Assembly (NCBI RefSeq): GCF_007741495.1
Contig: NZ_CP036262.1
Coordinates: 2,046,001 to 2,110,000 of the forward strand
Direction of reading: 5' to 3'
From: Roseimaritima multifibrata
GTDB lineage: Bacteria > Planctomycetota > Planctomycetia > Pirellulales > Pirellulaceae
Length of the DNA stretch: 64,000 nt
Every line of letters begins with the position of its first letter. Position 1 is the first letter of the stretch. A program made the position numbers and the translations under genes. The notes beneath the pieces are model-generated. The model had not been told where the DNA came from. It did not search any database and saw only the letters and a program-made list of their open reading frames with translations. Shown in pieces: positions 27,280 to 37,263 of this stretch.

Positions 27280-28320
27280 TTACTGTTGTGGGCGGATGAC
27301 CACTTTCATCTGGCCGGGGTCTCCTGCGTACAGTCGTTCAAACCACTGCGGCCCGTCGGCAAGAGAGATTTGCTGGGTGATCAGGGGGGCAACCTGGATC
27401 GCTCCGCTGCTCATCAATGCGATGCAGGCTGGGTATTCGCCGTTGCAGCCACACGTTCCTTTTATCGTTAGTTCGCGCGTGACCACGGACTGGAGAGGCA
27501 GATCGATGGTGGGGCTGACATTCCCAACCAAAGTGACATGCCCTCCTTTGCGGACCGATGCGATTGCGGACTGCACGGTGGCGGTGGTCCCCACGACTTC
27601 CAAAGCGATATCCGCACCACGGCCGTTGGTTAGTTCTGCGACTCGGTTTGCCACATCTTCATCGTTGGCGTTGATGGTGTATGTGGCTCCCAGTTGTTTG
27701 GCGACGGCCAATCGTTTGTCGTTGACGTCAACGGCAATCACGCAGCTCGCGCCCGCCGCTTTAATCGCTTGCACGGTAAGCAGTCCGATCATTCCGGTGC
27801 CGACGACAACCGCGGTGTCGCCCAGTTCCACATCCGTCACATTGGCGGCATGGACGGCGACCGATACCGCTTCGACCAAGGCTGCGTGTTCGAAAGGGAG
27901 GTCATCAGGAAGGGAGTAAACGATATGCTGAGGAACCGCAATCCGTTCGGCGAATGCCCCGTGCTGCCGGTATTCGCCACAAGAGACGCCAAGGACGCGT
28001 CGGTTATCGCAAAGGTTCGCATGACCCTTCCGGCAAAAGTGGCAATTGCCGCAGGAGACCATCGAATCAAACGTGACCCGGTCCCCGATGGCAACTCCGG
28101 AATCGACTTGGTCGCCGATCGCAACCACGATCCCCGCCGCCTCGTGTCCCATGACCAGGGGGGGGATGCGGCGGCCGGTACTGCCATCGTATCCATGGAT
28201 GTCACTGCCACAGATCCCGCATGCTTCGACCTGGATAAGGACATCGTGAGACCCGACTTCTGGCTCTGGAACTTCCGACAATTCCATCTTCTTGTATTCA
28301 GTTAGCAGTAACGCTTTCAT
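27280..28320 (-). CDS. Zinc-dependent alcohol/polyol dehydrogenase (MDR family)
   Basis: A 346-residue medium-chain dehydrogenase starting at the ATG at 28320. The catalytic zinc motif is GICGSDIHG with GHEAAG, the structural zinc Cys cluster is CGNCHFCRKGHANLCDN, and the NAD domain carries VVGTGMIGLL with an acidic residue at VIAVDVN. This fits the sorbitol / galactitol-phosphate / threonine dehydrogenase branch. It is monocistronic. A reading from 28479 would add an improbable basic leader. The exact substrate is unknown. Confidence 0.9.
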   Translation of the reverse strand: MKALLLTEYKKMELSEVPEPEVGSHDVLIQVEACGICGSDIHGYDGSTGRRIPPLVMGHEAAGIVVAIGDQVDSGVAIGDRVTFDSMVSCGNCHFCRKGHANLCDNRRVLGVSCGEYRQHGAFAERIAVPQHIVYSLPDDLPFEHAALVEAVSVAVHAANVTDVELGDTAVVVGTGMIGLLTVQAIKAAGASCVIAVDVNDKRLAVAKQLGATYTINANDEDVANRVAELTNGRGADIALEVVGTTATVQSAIASVRKGGHVTLVGNVSPTIDLPLQSVVTRELTIKGTCGCNGEYPACIALMSSGAIQVAPLITQQISLADGPQWFERLYAGDPGQMKVVIRPQQ

Positions 28321-28567
28321 AGTGTTTTGGTTGGGGCAAGGAGGTGAGGAAGAGGAAGTGTCCTGCAGGTGCCGATCGGTGGCAAAATATATTTGCGACA
28401 TTCTAGCACTGCGATCACGCGTCTGACGATCCCCGCGTTGCCCGATCGGCTTTGCAGGTTCCGCCAATTTCTGCCGCATTTTGCGTGAGAGTGAATTCCA
28501 TTTGCCGCTGCTAAGGGCCTAGAATAGAACCCGAAAGTAAAAACCCACCCTTCCGGAGATCCTCTGC

Positions 28568-30076
28568 ATGTCGAAGTATCGTAGTTTTGGCCTCACCATC
28601 CTCCTTGCCTTGGCAGCGACCAGCGGGTTTTCAGCGGAGCCGCTAAAAGTGTTGCTGGTCGACGGACAAAATAATCACAACTGGAAGGAAACAAGCCCTC
28701 TTATTGTCCAGGTTCTTGAAGGAACGGGACAATTTGCTGTGGATGTTGCGACCAGCCCAGCGAAAGGAGGGGACATGACTTCCTTCCAGCCAGCTTTTAG
28801 TGACTACGACGTTGTGGTCTCTAACTACAACGGACAGCCATGGAGCGAGGCGACTCGTAAAGCCTTTGAGGAATATGTCTCCGGCGGCGGCGGGTTCGTT
28901 TCCGTTCATGCCGCGGATAACGCCTTCCCGGGATGGGAAGCTTACAACCGGATGATCGGCCTAGGCGGCTGGGGCGGACGAAATGAAGAGAGTGGTCCCT
29001 ACGTGCGTTGGCAAAATGGAAAAATTGTCCGCCAAGCTGACAAAGGCCGAGGCGGTAGCCACGGACGCCGGCATCCGTTCTTGGTTGTCGTCCGTGACAC
29101 CAACCATCCAATTACTAAGGGGCTGCCCTCTTCTTGGATGCAGGCGGCTGATGAACTGTACGCGGAACTTCGCGGACCTGCTGAAAATATGCATGTTCTG
29201 GCAACCGCTTTCAGCAGTCCCGACACGGGCGGGACCGATAAGCATGAACCGATTCTAATGAGTGTCGCTTATGGCGATGGCCGCGTGTTCCACACAACGC
29301 TGGGACACGACAACGAAGCGATGAAAGGGGTTGCGTTTCAGGTCACGTTGCAGCGAGGTACCGAATGGGCCGCCACAGGAAAAGTCACCACGCCACCTGT
29401 TAGTGAACAGACTCTCACCAGCGAAAAAGCTGCGTTGCGGGATCCTGCTGAAATCGGGGGCAAAGACACCGCGGCGATCGATTTTGATGCGCCTCCCGCC
29501 TTGGATGCCCCGGGCTGGGTAAAAATCTTTAACGGTAAGGACCTGACCGGTTGGTCACAAAAGAATGGCACGGCAACCTATCGCGTTACAGACGGTATGA
29601 TCATCGGCAAAACCGCTGTCGGTAGTCCGAACTCGTTTATGTGTACCGACAAAGAATACGAGGACTTTGAATTGACGTTCGAAGTCAACGTGGACCACGG
29701 CCTAAACTCGGGCGTCCAGATCCGCTCACGCAGTTTGCCTGATTATAAGTCGGGCCGAGTTCATGGGCCTCAGGTCGAAATCGAATCAAGTCCCGGTGAA
29801 TCCGCTTACATTTACAGCGAAGGAACCGGTCGTGGTTGGATCAGTCCCGAACAACCGATCAAGAACTCTTACAACAAAGACAAGTGGAATCGCTTTCGCG
29901 TAAGGGCCGTCGGGGACCGGATTCAGACCTGGGTCAACGACAAGAAAATCGAAGACCTTGAGGATGAGAAATCGTCTCACAAAGGTTTCTTCGGGCTTCA
30001 AGTTCACGGTATCGGAAAGGAGCAGGGGCCTTACGAAGTTCGCTGGCGTGACGTCCAGGTTCGTGAACTGAAGTAA
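28568..30076 (+). CDS. Exported ThuA-like + DUF1080 (3-keto-disaccharide hydrolase) protein
   Basis: A 502-residue protein with a Sec signal peptide cleaved near ATSGFSA. An N-terminal ThuA-like (class I glutamine amidotransferase-like) domain spans about 25-260 ([36 protein letters not shown]). The C-terminal DUF1080 beta-sandwich (about 320-500) opens with [14 protein letters not shown] and contains NSGVQIRS and [14 protein letters not shown]. The family hydrolyses 3-keto-glycosides in planctomycete and Bacteroidetes-type sugar breakdown. Single gene with a GGAG ribosome site. Confidence 0.92.
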   Translation: MSKYRSFGLTILLALAATSGFSAEPLKVLLVDGQNNHNWKETSPLIVQVLEGTGQFAVDVATSPAKGGDMTSFQPAFSDYDVVVSNYNGQPWSEATRKAFEEYVSGGGGFVSVHAADNAFPGWEAYNRMIGLGGWGGRNEESGPYVRWQNGKIVRQADKGRGGSHGRRHPFLVVVRDTNHPITKGLPSSWMQAADELYAELRGPAENMHVLATAFSSPDTGGTDKHEPILMSVAYGDGRVFHTTLGHDNEAMKGVAFQVTLQRGTEWAATGKVTTPPVSEQTLTSEKAALRDPAEIGGKDTAAIDFDAPPALDAPGWVKIFNGKDLTGWSQKNGTATYRVTDGMIIGKTAVGSPNSFMCTDKEYEDFELTFEVNVDHGLNSGVQIRSRSLPDYKSGRVHGPQVEIESSPGESAYIYSEGTGRGWISPEQPIKNSYNKDKWNRFRVRAVGDRIQTWVNDKKIEDLEDEKSSHKGFFGLQVHGIGKEQGPYEVRWRDVQVRELK

Positions 30077-30120
30077 CGAACGCTTGCTGTCGGGCCTCCG
30101 GTCCTATCGCCCCCATTTAA

Positions 30121-30164
30121 CCGTTCCGAGTCCTCTGCCTTATTCAGGCGGATGCTCGGAACGG
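30121..30164. terminator. Possible bidirectional terminator between convergent genes
   Basis: CCGTTCCGAG and CTCGGAACGG form a 10-bp perfect stem around a 24-nt loop that can itself pair (GCCT/AGGC). It lies between the convergent ends at 30076 and 30189. No strong T-run follows, so intrinsic termination is uncertain. Confidence 0.4.
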
Positions 30165-30188
30165 ATTGCGAATTGGGGAGCCTCTTTT

Positions 30189-31109
30189 TTACGCTGACGC
30201 ATCCAGGTCGAGCAACGATTTGGCGATCGGTTGCAGGATCTGCTCCTGTTCGGGCGTCAATTCGCTCAGCAGCGGCAGCATCGGGCCCGTTTCTGCGATT
30301 CCTGCTAAATCGAGAGCTCGGTGTAGGACGCGAATCGGATGGATCGAATTGCGTTGGTCTTCCAAGCCCTCGAATTCTTGGCGAATCGACTCCGCAGTGT
30401 CGTAATCCTTCGCTTGGATCGCCCGGAGCATCGCCATGCTCTTCTTGGGGGCGACGCAAACGCAACCGCTGGTAAAGCTGCCGACTCCGAAGTCACGCAT
30501 GTGGATGATCGCTGGTTGTTCGCCAATCCCGCTAACCACACGATCGCCGGGAACCGCGTCCAGCAATTCCTGCAAGTATTCGTCTTCGGACGGATCGTCG
30601 CGGACGACCGCATATTTGATCCAGGAAACCAAACCGTCGTCCAGCAGGGAGGCGACGGTTTGTGGAGCCAACCAGCGGTCAAATTTCAGGTAGACGACAA
30701 CCGGTTTGCCCAACGCCTCGGCAGCTTTACGAATTCCTGTTGCGATCCCTTCGGCGTCCGCGACATCGCGGGAGGGAAGGACCATCACGGTTGGAAAATC
30801 GAAATCTTTAAGGACTTCGACTTGGTCCATCATGGTTCCGAAGGCTGGTCCGATCGAAGGGACCACGCCGGTTTGAGGACCGGCGATGTCGGTCAGCATT
30901 GCCAACGTCTGAGCATATTCCTGCATCCGGATATGGTAGAAAACCGCATTTCCACCATAAAGCAACAGGTTAACCCCACCTGCTTCCAAGTGTGAGACGA
31001 TCTTCTGATTCTGCGTAGGGCATACCTGAAGCTCGGAATTTCGAGCCATCGGAGGGACGGCAAAGACACTGGCAGCAAGTCGTTCGGGGGTCTGAGGCGA
31101 GGTATCCAT
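30189..31109 (-). CDS. Dihydrodipicolinate synthase family protein
   Basis: 306 residues from the ATG at 31109. The TIM-barrel pattern of the DHDPS/NAL family is visible: GGVNLLLYGGNAVFYH near the start in place of GTTGE, a VVVYLKFDRW strand, and a presumed Schiff-base Lys in SWIKYAVVRDD. The canonical GTTGE motif is altered, so lysine-pathway activity is unlikely; an aldolase or dehydratase acting on a sugar acid is more probable. It is paralogous to the hydroxyproline-operon gene at 34037. Confidence 0.8.
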   Translation of the reverse strand: MDTSPQTPERLAASVFAVPPMARNSELQVCPTQNQKIVSHLEAGGVNLLLYGGNAVFYHIRMQEYAQTLAMLTDIAGPQTGVVPSIGPAFGTMMDQVEVLKDFDFPTVMVLPSRDVADAEGIATGIRKAAEALGKPVVVYLKFDRWLAPQTVASLLDDGLVSWIKYAVVRDDPSEDEYLQELLDAVPGDRVVSGIGEQPAIIHMRDFGVGSFTSGCVCVAPKKSMAMLRAIQAKDYDTAESIRQEFEGLEDQRNSIHPIRVLHRALDLAGIAETGPMLPLLSELTPEQEQILQPIAKSLLDLDASA

Positions 31110-31272
31110 CAAGCGAATCCGGCGGGAGTAAAAGAGTGCGAAAAAGGACCGTCCACAAATAAGTTATCCATATTCAATTGTAGCGGAAGGGCGTAGGCAC
31201 GCTGGTGGTTGGTTTGCGGTTTTGTCGATGAGCTGGGGAGGCTGGATGCGGGCTCGAGATTGTACTAGCTGT

Positions 31273-31328
31273 GTGAGAAGTGAGAAGTGAGAAGTGAGAA
31301 GTGAGAAGTGAGAAGTGAGAAGTGAGAA
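31273..31328. repeat. GTGAGAA heptamer microsatellite
   Basis: Eight perfect head-to-tail copies of the 7-mer GTGAGAA followed by GTG. It lies in the non-coding gap 31110-31700. The gap also contains a GTTAAGGGAGCGTACTTTC motif (31565-31588) resembling the window's first bases; no gene is supported in it. Confidence 0.9.
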
Positions 31329-31700
31329 GTGCTTAGCAGGGACAGCCATTTTGTATTTTGCAATTTTCGCTTCTCATTTTGCATTCCCCCCCACACACCC
31401 GCCAGCCATCTTCGTGGCGGGCACCTCGTCGTCGCCTGCTCAGCTAGTCAAGGTGGAGTGGTTCTCGCCAGGCCAAGTTGGCGACGGGACCTCTCAGCAG
31501 GACTTGTTCGGGTGCCTTTGCTGTTTCGGAGGCTCGGGCGCCAGCGCCCTTTTACGCTAGATCGTGTTAAGGGAGCGTACTTTCTCGCACCGGAGGACGA
31601 GGGCATTTACTCGAATACGTTTGCATCGATCATTGCTACAATGGCAGTCGCATGTTTGTTCTTTTTCACTGAGCATTATCGACGCTGAACTGTTCTACTT

Positions 31701-32696
31701 ATGCGATTAATCGACTGCGTTGATACCCATACCGGAGGCGAACCGACTCGCGTCGTCTTTTCCGGGGGCCCCGATTTAGGGACAGGGACCATGGCGGAAC
31801 GGGTGGTGCGATTTCGCCAGGATTTCGACCATCTGCGCACCGCCTTAATCCATGAACCGCGAGGCTGCGACTGGGTCGTTGGCGCTTTGTTGGTCCCTCC
31901 GCGAGAACCCGAATCGGCGACAGGCGTTCTCTTTTTTAATAACCGCGGCTACTTGGGAATGTGCGGCCATGGACTGATTGGCGTGGTTCGTGCGTTGGCC
32001 CACCGCGGTTCGCTTGTCGCGGGAAAACATGTCTTTGAAACTCCTGCAGGTATGGTTTCCGCAACCTTGCATGATGACGGTGCGATTTCTATCGAGAACG
32101 TGATTAGTTATCGGTCAGCGAAGCAGGTTCTTGTGTCGCTTCCTTCCGGAGAAACCGTCCTCGGAGATATCGCTTATGGGGGAAACTGGTTTTTTCTCGT
32201 CTCGTCGCCGCCACTCGACTACGCGACTCGCGATGTTCATCTCGCCCGCTGCAAGGAAATCAAACAAGCTTTGCAGCAGCACGGGGTGACCGGCGATGAG
32301 GGGGCTGAAATTGACCATGTTGAACTGTGTGCCCCCTGGCCTGGTTCCCAAGGTCCCGGCAGTCCGCACAGCCAGAATTTTGTGTTGTGCCCCGGCGGAG
32401 AGTATGACCGCTCGCCATGCGGTACCGGTACGAGTGCGAAATTGGCATGCTTGGCTGCCGACGGCCATTTGCTGCCTGGAGAAATTTGGCGACAGGCTTC
32501 CATCGTGGGAAGTCTGTTTGAGGGGACCTATCGACCGGCAGAGAATGGGATTCGCCCCACGATCACAGGGCGGGCCTACGTGACCGCAGAGATTCGGTTT
32601 GTCCTTGGCGAGGACGACCCGTTTCGGCATGGCATTGTTTCGCAGTCTGGCATGCCAGCCAGCCTGCCTGCCGATAACTCCTCAAGAATGCCATGA
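31701..32696 (+). CDS. 4-hydroxyproline 2-epimerase (proline racemase family)
   Basis: 331 residues with the proline racemase fold. The two catalytic cysteines are in MC88GHG and SPC240GTGT, and DTHTGGEPTRVV starts the protein as in hydroxyproline epimerases. Cys at both positions marks an epimerase rather than the Thr/Cys trans-3-hydroxyproline dehydratase branch. It converts trans-4-hydroxy-L-proline to cis-4-hydroxy-D-proline. The stop overlaps the FAD oxidase gene by 4 bp, and a DHDPS-type gene follows, giving the full front half of the pathway. Confidence 0.92.
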   Translation: MRLIDCVDTHTGGEPTRVVFSGGPDLGTGTMAERVVRFRQDFDHLRTALIHEPRGCDWVVGALLVPPREPESATGVLFFNNRGYLGMCGHGLIGVVRALAHRGSLVAGKHVFETPAGMVSATLHDDGAISIENVISYRSAKQVLVSLPSGETVLGDIAYGGNWFFLVSSPPLDYATRDVHLARCKEIKQALQQHGVTGDEGAEIDHVELCAPWPGSQGPGSPHSQNFVLCPGGEYDRSPCGTGTSAKLACLAADGHLLPGEIWRQASIVGSLFEGTYRPAENGIRPTITGRAYVTAEIRFVLGEDDPFRHGIVSQSGMPASLPADNSSRMP

Positions 32697-33985
32697 ATTT
32701 GGATCGATCCGCGAATCTTGAAAACGCTACGGCTTCCCGCCGAACGGCCATTGTCGTTGGCGGAGGCTTGGTTGGCGGTTGGAGTGCCTTTTACCTGCAG
32801 CAGGCAGGCTGGCAGGTTCGCGTCTTCGAGCGTGATACGTTTGGCAGTGGAGCCTCTCATGGAAATTGCGGCTACATCTGCCCCAGCCATGTGCTGCCAC
32901 TTTCGGGACCTGGAGTGATCGCAAAAACGCTCCCTGCGTTGTTGACCCCGGGGGGCGCATTGTCGATTCCCCCGCGGCTGGATCCCACTTTGTGGAAGTG
33001 GCTATATCGGTTTGCCAGAGAATGCACCGAAGCGAAACAAAGCATCGCGGCGGCTGGCCGGCATGCTCTTCTGGTTTCGTCCGGCGATCTTTACAGGCAG
33101 TTCCTTGCCGCGACCGACTGCGATTGTGAGTGGCAAGAGAACGGGCTGATGCTGGTCTATAAATCATCGCACGAATTTCAAGCGTACACCACGACGGCTG
33201 ATTTGCTGCGGGAGAAATTTGGCTTGCGGATCGACGCTTATCCAGCAGAGGCTTTGTCGGAATTGGAGCCCGCTCTGAAAAAAGGGTTGGGAGGAGGTTG
33301 GCACTTTCCTGATGATGCCCACGTTCGACCCGACAAATTGCTGAAGGGCCTGCGGCAACAAATCGAAAACGCTGGGGGGCATATTCATGAACACTGCACG
33401 GTTCAGTCGTTGCGGATTGAGAACGGAAAACTGCTGGCGATACAGACCAATCAAGGTACGTTCGATTCCGAGGTGATGGTATTGGCGACCGGTGCAGAGG
33501 CTCCGGAGTTTGCGAAACCGCTCGGGTGTCAGATCCCGATCCAGCCTGGCAAAGGGTATTCGTTTACGATGCCCGCGTTTGCAGAACAGCCAAGAATACC
33601 GATGATTTTTGAAGAAAGCCACGTCGCCGTTACTCCGATGCAGTCCGGATTTCGGGTTGGTTCGACGATGCAGTTCACCGGTTACGATCGGTCCTTAAAT
33701 CGCAAGCGATTACAACTGCTGCGACGATCGGCTGAAAGCCATTTGGCCAAGCCGCTGCCGACCGAAGTGAGTGAAGAGTGGAGTGGGTGGCGGCCAATGG
33801 TTTACGATGGCCTCCCCTGTATTGACCGTGCTCCGGCTGCTTCTAATGTGATTGTCGCCGCTGGCAACGGGATGATCGGTTTAGCCAGTTCGCCAGCGAC
33901 GGGAAAACTGGTCGCTGAAATCGCTTCGGAAGTGACGCCACACATTGACCCCTATCCTTATTCTCTTTCGCGATTTAATGGCTAG
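32693..33985 (+). CDS. FAD-dependent D-amino acid oxidoreductase (D-hydroxyproline dehydrogenase type)
   Basis: 430 residues of the DAO/DadA family. The FAD-binding GGGLVGGWSAFYL motif is near residue 23, GNCGYICPSH follows, and a C-terminal GNGMIGLASSPATGKLVAEI closes the FAD site. Coupling to the epimerase gene points to cis-4-hydroxy-D-proline as substrate, yielding 1-pyrroline-4-hydroxy-2-carboxylate. Membrane association is not predicted. General D-amino acid dehydrogenase activity cannot be ruled out from sequence. Confidence 0.88.
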   Translation: MNLDRSANLENATASRRTAIVVGGGLVGGWSAFYLQQAGWQVRVFERDTFGSGASHGNCGYICPSHVLPLSGPGVIAKTLPALLTPGGALSIPPRLDPTLWKWLYRFARECTEAKQSIAAAGRHALLVSSGDLYRQFLAATDCDCEWQENGLMLVYKSSHEFQAYTTTADLLREKFGLRIDAYPAEALSELEPALKKGLGGGWHFPDDAHVRPDKLLKGLRQQIENAGGHIHEHCTVQSLRIENGKLLAIQTNQGTFDSEVMVLATGAEAPEFAKPLGCQIPIQPGKGYSFTMPAFAEQPRIPMIFEESHVAVTPMQSGFRVGSTMQFTGYDRSLNRKRLQLLRRSAESHLAKPLPTEVSEEWSGWRPMVYDGLPCIDRAPAASNVIVAAGNGMIGLASSPATGKLVAEIASEVTPHIDPYPYSLSRFNG

Positions 33986-34036
33986 CAATCCATAAGTTGC
34001 GTGTTCCTGTTTCTACTCTTTTATTGGTTGTCGCTG

Positions 34037-34996
34037 ATGGATACCACGATCTTTCAAGGCTGTATTCCAGCCATCATGACCCCTTGCCACGAAGATCGTT
34101 CGCTGAATTTCCCGGCGATGATTGCGACTGCCCAACGTCTGATGGCGACTGGAATGCAGGCGGTAATCTATTGTGGATCGATGGGGGATTGGCCGTTGTT
34201 GACCGATGCGCAGCGACAGCAAGGTGTGCAGGAATTGGCGTCGGCGGGAATTCCCGTGATCGTGGGAACGGGGGCTCAGAACACTGCATTAGCAGCTGCC
34301 CACGCTGCCCACGCGCAGCAGGTTGGAGCAAGAGGGTTGATGGTCATTCCGCGTGTTCTGTCTCGCGGTACTTCACCCGCCGCCCAACGAAACCATTTTG
34401 CCGAGGTTCTGGGCGCAGCCCCCCGGCTTCCTGCGGTGATCTACAACAGCCCCTATTACGGGTTTGAAACCAAAGCGGATCTATTCTTCGACCTTCGTGC
34501 TGAATTTCCAAATCTGGTTGGATTTAAAGAATTTGGTGGGGCACAATCGCTCAGTTATGCCGCGGAACACATCACTAGCGGGGATGATGATCTGTTGCTG
34601 ATGGTTGGGGTCGATACGCAGGTCTATCATGGCTTCCTTCACTGCGGAGCAAAGGGAGCGATTACGGGAATTGGGAATTGTCTGCCCAACGAAGTTTTGC
34701 AGTTTGTCAGACTGTGCCAAGCGGCCGCCGCAGGGGACGCTCAAGCCAAACAATACGCCCAAGAACTGAGCGAGGCTTTAACCGTTCTGTCCAAGTTTGA
34801 TGATGGCCCTGATTTGGTCCTCTACTACAAACGCTTGATGGTCTTGGAAGGAGATTCCGCGTACGAACGGAATTTGAATCCCACGGACGCCCTCAGTCCA
34901 AGCCAACTTGGTTTTGTGATGGCCCAGTACCAGCAATTTAAAACATGGTGGAGCCACTGGGCGGGAAAAGCGTATCGTTCAAGTACAATGGGCTAA
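34037..34996 (+). CDS. DHDPS-family pyrroline-hydroxy-carboxylate deaminase (inferred)
   Basis: 319 residues from the ATG at 34037, 51 bp after the oxidase stop. DHDPS/NAL fold: YCGSMGDWPLL replaces the GTTGE loop, the Tyr is in YNSPYYG and the Schiff-base Lys in VGFKEFGG. In hydroxyproline operons such a protein deaminates 1-pyrroline-4-hydroxy-2-carboxylate to 2-oxoglutarate semialdehyde. The assignment rests on operon context. The semialdehyde dehydrogenase of the last step is not in this window. Confidence 0.85.
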   Translation: MDTTIFQGCIPAIMTPCHEDRSLNFPAMIATAQRLMATGMQAVIYCGSMGDWPLLTDAQRQQGVQELASAGIPVIVGTGAQNTALAAAHAAHAQQVGARGLMVIPRVLSRGTSPAAQRNHFAEVLGAAPRLPAVIYNSPYYGFETKADLFFDLRAEFPNLVGFKEFGGAQSLSYAAEHITSGDDDLLLMVGVDTQVYHGFLHCGAKGAITGIGNCLPNEVLQFVRLCQAAAAGDAQAKQYAQELSEALTVLSKFDDGPDLVLYYKRLMVLEGDSAYERNLNPTDALSPSQLGFVMAQYQQFKTWWSHWAGKAYRSSTMG

Positions 34997-35095
34997 CGAA
35001 GATCGCAAGCAACCGTTCGCGAGGCAGAAGTCCAAGACACTCAACCCTTAAATCCTTTTTTTGCTCGTCGTCCCTCCTTAACCATTGGAAACTTG

Positions 35096-37021
35096 ATGGA
35101 TTCTCGAATCAGGCGTACCACTTTGATTGATCTCGCGAGCAGCCGAAAAGGGCTTTCCCTTCACTTCTTGTTGGTACCGATAGCGATCGTAGCGAGCGTC
35201 TGTTTGCCAGGAGGGCTCCATGCTGAAGAGAGCGAGGCTGCTGCGGTGCCCGTTTTCAAAGATGGCGAAGCTCAAGTCGTCCCAGCGTTCGAGGATCCTG
35301 ATCGCTGGATCCGCCACGATCTTTGGGTGGAAACCGAGTTCGATTCCGACAAGGACGGGAAACTGGACCGAGTTCACGTCGCTGTCACACGCCCTCAAGA
35401 AACCGAAATCGACGGTCTGAAATTGCCCGTTGTCTATGTCACCAGCCCCTACTTTGCGGGTACCGCTGGCAATGACCTTGAGTATTTCTGGGACCCCAAG
35501 CATGAGCTGGGCGAAACGCCACCGGAGCATAAAAAGGGGCCTCGATTTGAACGCAAAGGGCTCCGCCCGATCATCGCGAAAACGCACTTGAAAGAATGGG
35601 TTCCACGCGGCTATATCGTGGTCCATTCGTCTTCTCCTGGAACGGGGCTATCGCAGGGGTGTCCCACTGTAGGTGGTTCGAATGAATCGCTGGCGCCTAA
35701 GGCCGTGATCGATTGGCTGAATGGTCGCGCTAAAGGATTTACGGCTCCTGACGGGGGCGAGCCGGTACTTGCCTACTGGACGACCGGCAAAGTTGGGATG
35801 ACAGGCACGTCGTATAACGGAACGCTACCCTTGGCGGCTGCCACAACGGGAGTGGAAGGACTGGAAGCAATTATCCCGATCGCTCCCAATACGTCGTACT
35901 ATCACTACTATCGCTCGAATGGATTGGTGCGCCATCCCGGTGGATATTTGGGAGAAGATATCGATGTCCTGTATGACTTCATTCACAGCGGCAACCCGGA
36001 GTTCTGGGAAGCCTGTAACTGCGATGTTCGGGACGAAGAAATGGGCCCTGGGATGGACCGCGAAACCGGAGACTACAACGATTTTTGGGCCGGTCGCGAT
36101 TACCTGAACCAGTTGGAAAAACTGCGTGCCCCCGTCTTAATGGCTCACGGGTTTAATGACTGGAACGTGGTTCCCGAGCACAGTTACCGGATCACCGCTG
36201 CGTTGAAGAAGAAGGGGAATGTTCCCGTGCAGATTTATTATCATCAGGGCGGCCACGGAGGCCCTCCACCAATGAAGATGATGAACCGCTGGTTCACGCG
36301 GTACCTACACGGAATCGAAAACAAAGTGGAAGAGGATGCCAAGGCATGGATCGTTCGTGAGGCTGATGAAAAAGGGGAACCGACCGCTTATCCCGATTAT
36401 CCACATCCCGATGCGCAACCTGTCGAGCTGAAGTTGCAGGGGAATGCACCGGAACAAGGGGCTTTGACGCTTGGATCGGTTTCACCCTCTAGTCCGGCGA
36501 CGGAAATGTTGGTCGACAATGTTTCATTCGATGGAAAGACGCTTGCCAAGGCTGAATCGACGAACCATCGCTTGATTTACGTCACACCGAAACTAGCAGA
36601 GCCTGTTCATCTGTCAGGCGTTGCCCGTATCTCGGTCCGCGTGGCGAGCAGTAAACCGGCAGCCAATCTATCGGTCTGGCTGGTTTCGCTTCCCTGGAAC
36701 GATGATCCCCAAGCAAAGATCACCGACAACATCATCACCCGTGGTTGGGCCGATCCTCAAAACCAAGAATCGATGCGGAGCAGCCAGCCTCTGCAGCCAG
36801 GTCAGTTCTATGACGTCTCCTTTGATCTGCAGCCCGACGATCAAATCATTCCTGCCGGTCAACAGATCGGATTGCTGATTATGTCCAGCGACCGGGAATT
36901 TACGCTTTGGCCTAAGCCGGGCACGGAGCTAACGTTTGACCTGCGAGCAACAAAACTGATGCTCCCAGTCGTCGGAGGCGAAGCCGCGATCAAATTCGAG
37001 AGCGCCGCCGCGACCGAGTAA
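35096..37021 (+). CDS. Exported Xaa-Pro dipeptidyl-peptidase-like hydrolase (CocE/S15 family)
   Basis: 641 residues with a Sec signal peptide (hydrophobic LLVPIAIVASVCL, cleavage near LHAEE). An alpha/beta-hydrolase domain has nucleophile Ser239 in GTSYNG, Asp355 in GFNDWNV and His387 in QGGHGG; a C-terminal galactose-binding-like jelly roll follows. This is the S15/CocE family, which includes Xaa-Pro dipeptidyl-peptidases. Position just behind the hydroxyproline operon suggests it frees proline or hydroxyproline dipeptides from collagen-like peptides outside the cytoplasm. Esterase activity is the alternative. Confidence 0.87.
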   Translation: MDSRIRRTTLIDLASSRKGLSLHFLLVPIAIVASVCLPGGLHAEESEAAAVPVFKDGEAQVVPAFEDPDRWIRHDLWVETEFDSDKDGKLDRVHVAVTRPQETEIDGLKLPVVYVTSPYFAGTAGNDLEYFWDPKHELGETPPEHKKGPRFERKGLRPIIAKTHLKEWVPRGYIVVHSSSPGTGLSQGCPTVGGSNESLAPKAVIDWLNGRAKGFTAPDGGEPVLAYWTTGKVGMTGTSYNGTLPLAAATTGVEGLEAIIPIAPNTSYYHYYRSNGLVRHPGGYLGEDIDVLYDFIHSGNPEFWEACNCDVRDEEMGPGMDRETGDYNDFWAGRDYLNQLEKLRAPVLMAHGFNDWNVVPEHSYRITAALKKKGNVPVQIYYHQGGHGGPPPMKMMNRWFTRYLHGIENKVEEDAKAWIVREADEKGEPTAYPDYPHPDAQPVELKLQGNAPEQGALTLGSVSPSSPATEMLVDNVSFDGKTLAKAESTNHRLIYVTPKLAEPVHLSGVARISVRVASSKPAANLSVWLVSLPWNDDPQAKITDNIITRGWADPQNQESMRSSQPLQPGQFYDVSFDLQPDDQIIPAGQQIGLLIMSSDREFTLWPKPGTELTFDLRATKLMLPVVGGEAAIKFESAAATE

Positions 37022-37263
37022 AGGCGACAATCACTAAATCAACAAGCCGTCACGCAGCGGGTTGTGAACCTGCCAGGGCCAGCCCGGAAACGGACCTTTT
37101 GCTGCGGGCTTGTGCGCTTGGAGTGTCGACGCAACGAGTGTTGTCGTGGCGGTCATGCAGTCGGGCCCACCGGCTGGCGACGGTAGCTACGGCAATGACG
37201 GAGCTACGCTCGGCAGAGCGTGGGCAGACCGGCAATGCGTCCCTTATGAACTTACCACTCCAG
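37022..37263. repeat. Intergenic with short dispersed palindrome (copy 2)
   Basis: No gene is supported. The hairpin core GCTACGCTCGGCAGAGCGTG at about 37200-37231 matches the element at 5155-5186 and lies between convergent genes, where it could act in 3' end formation. Confidence 0.45.
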
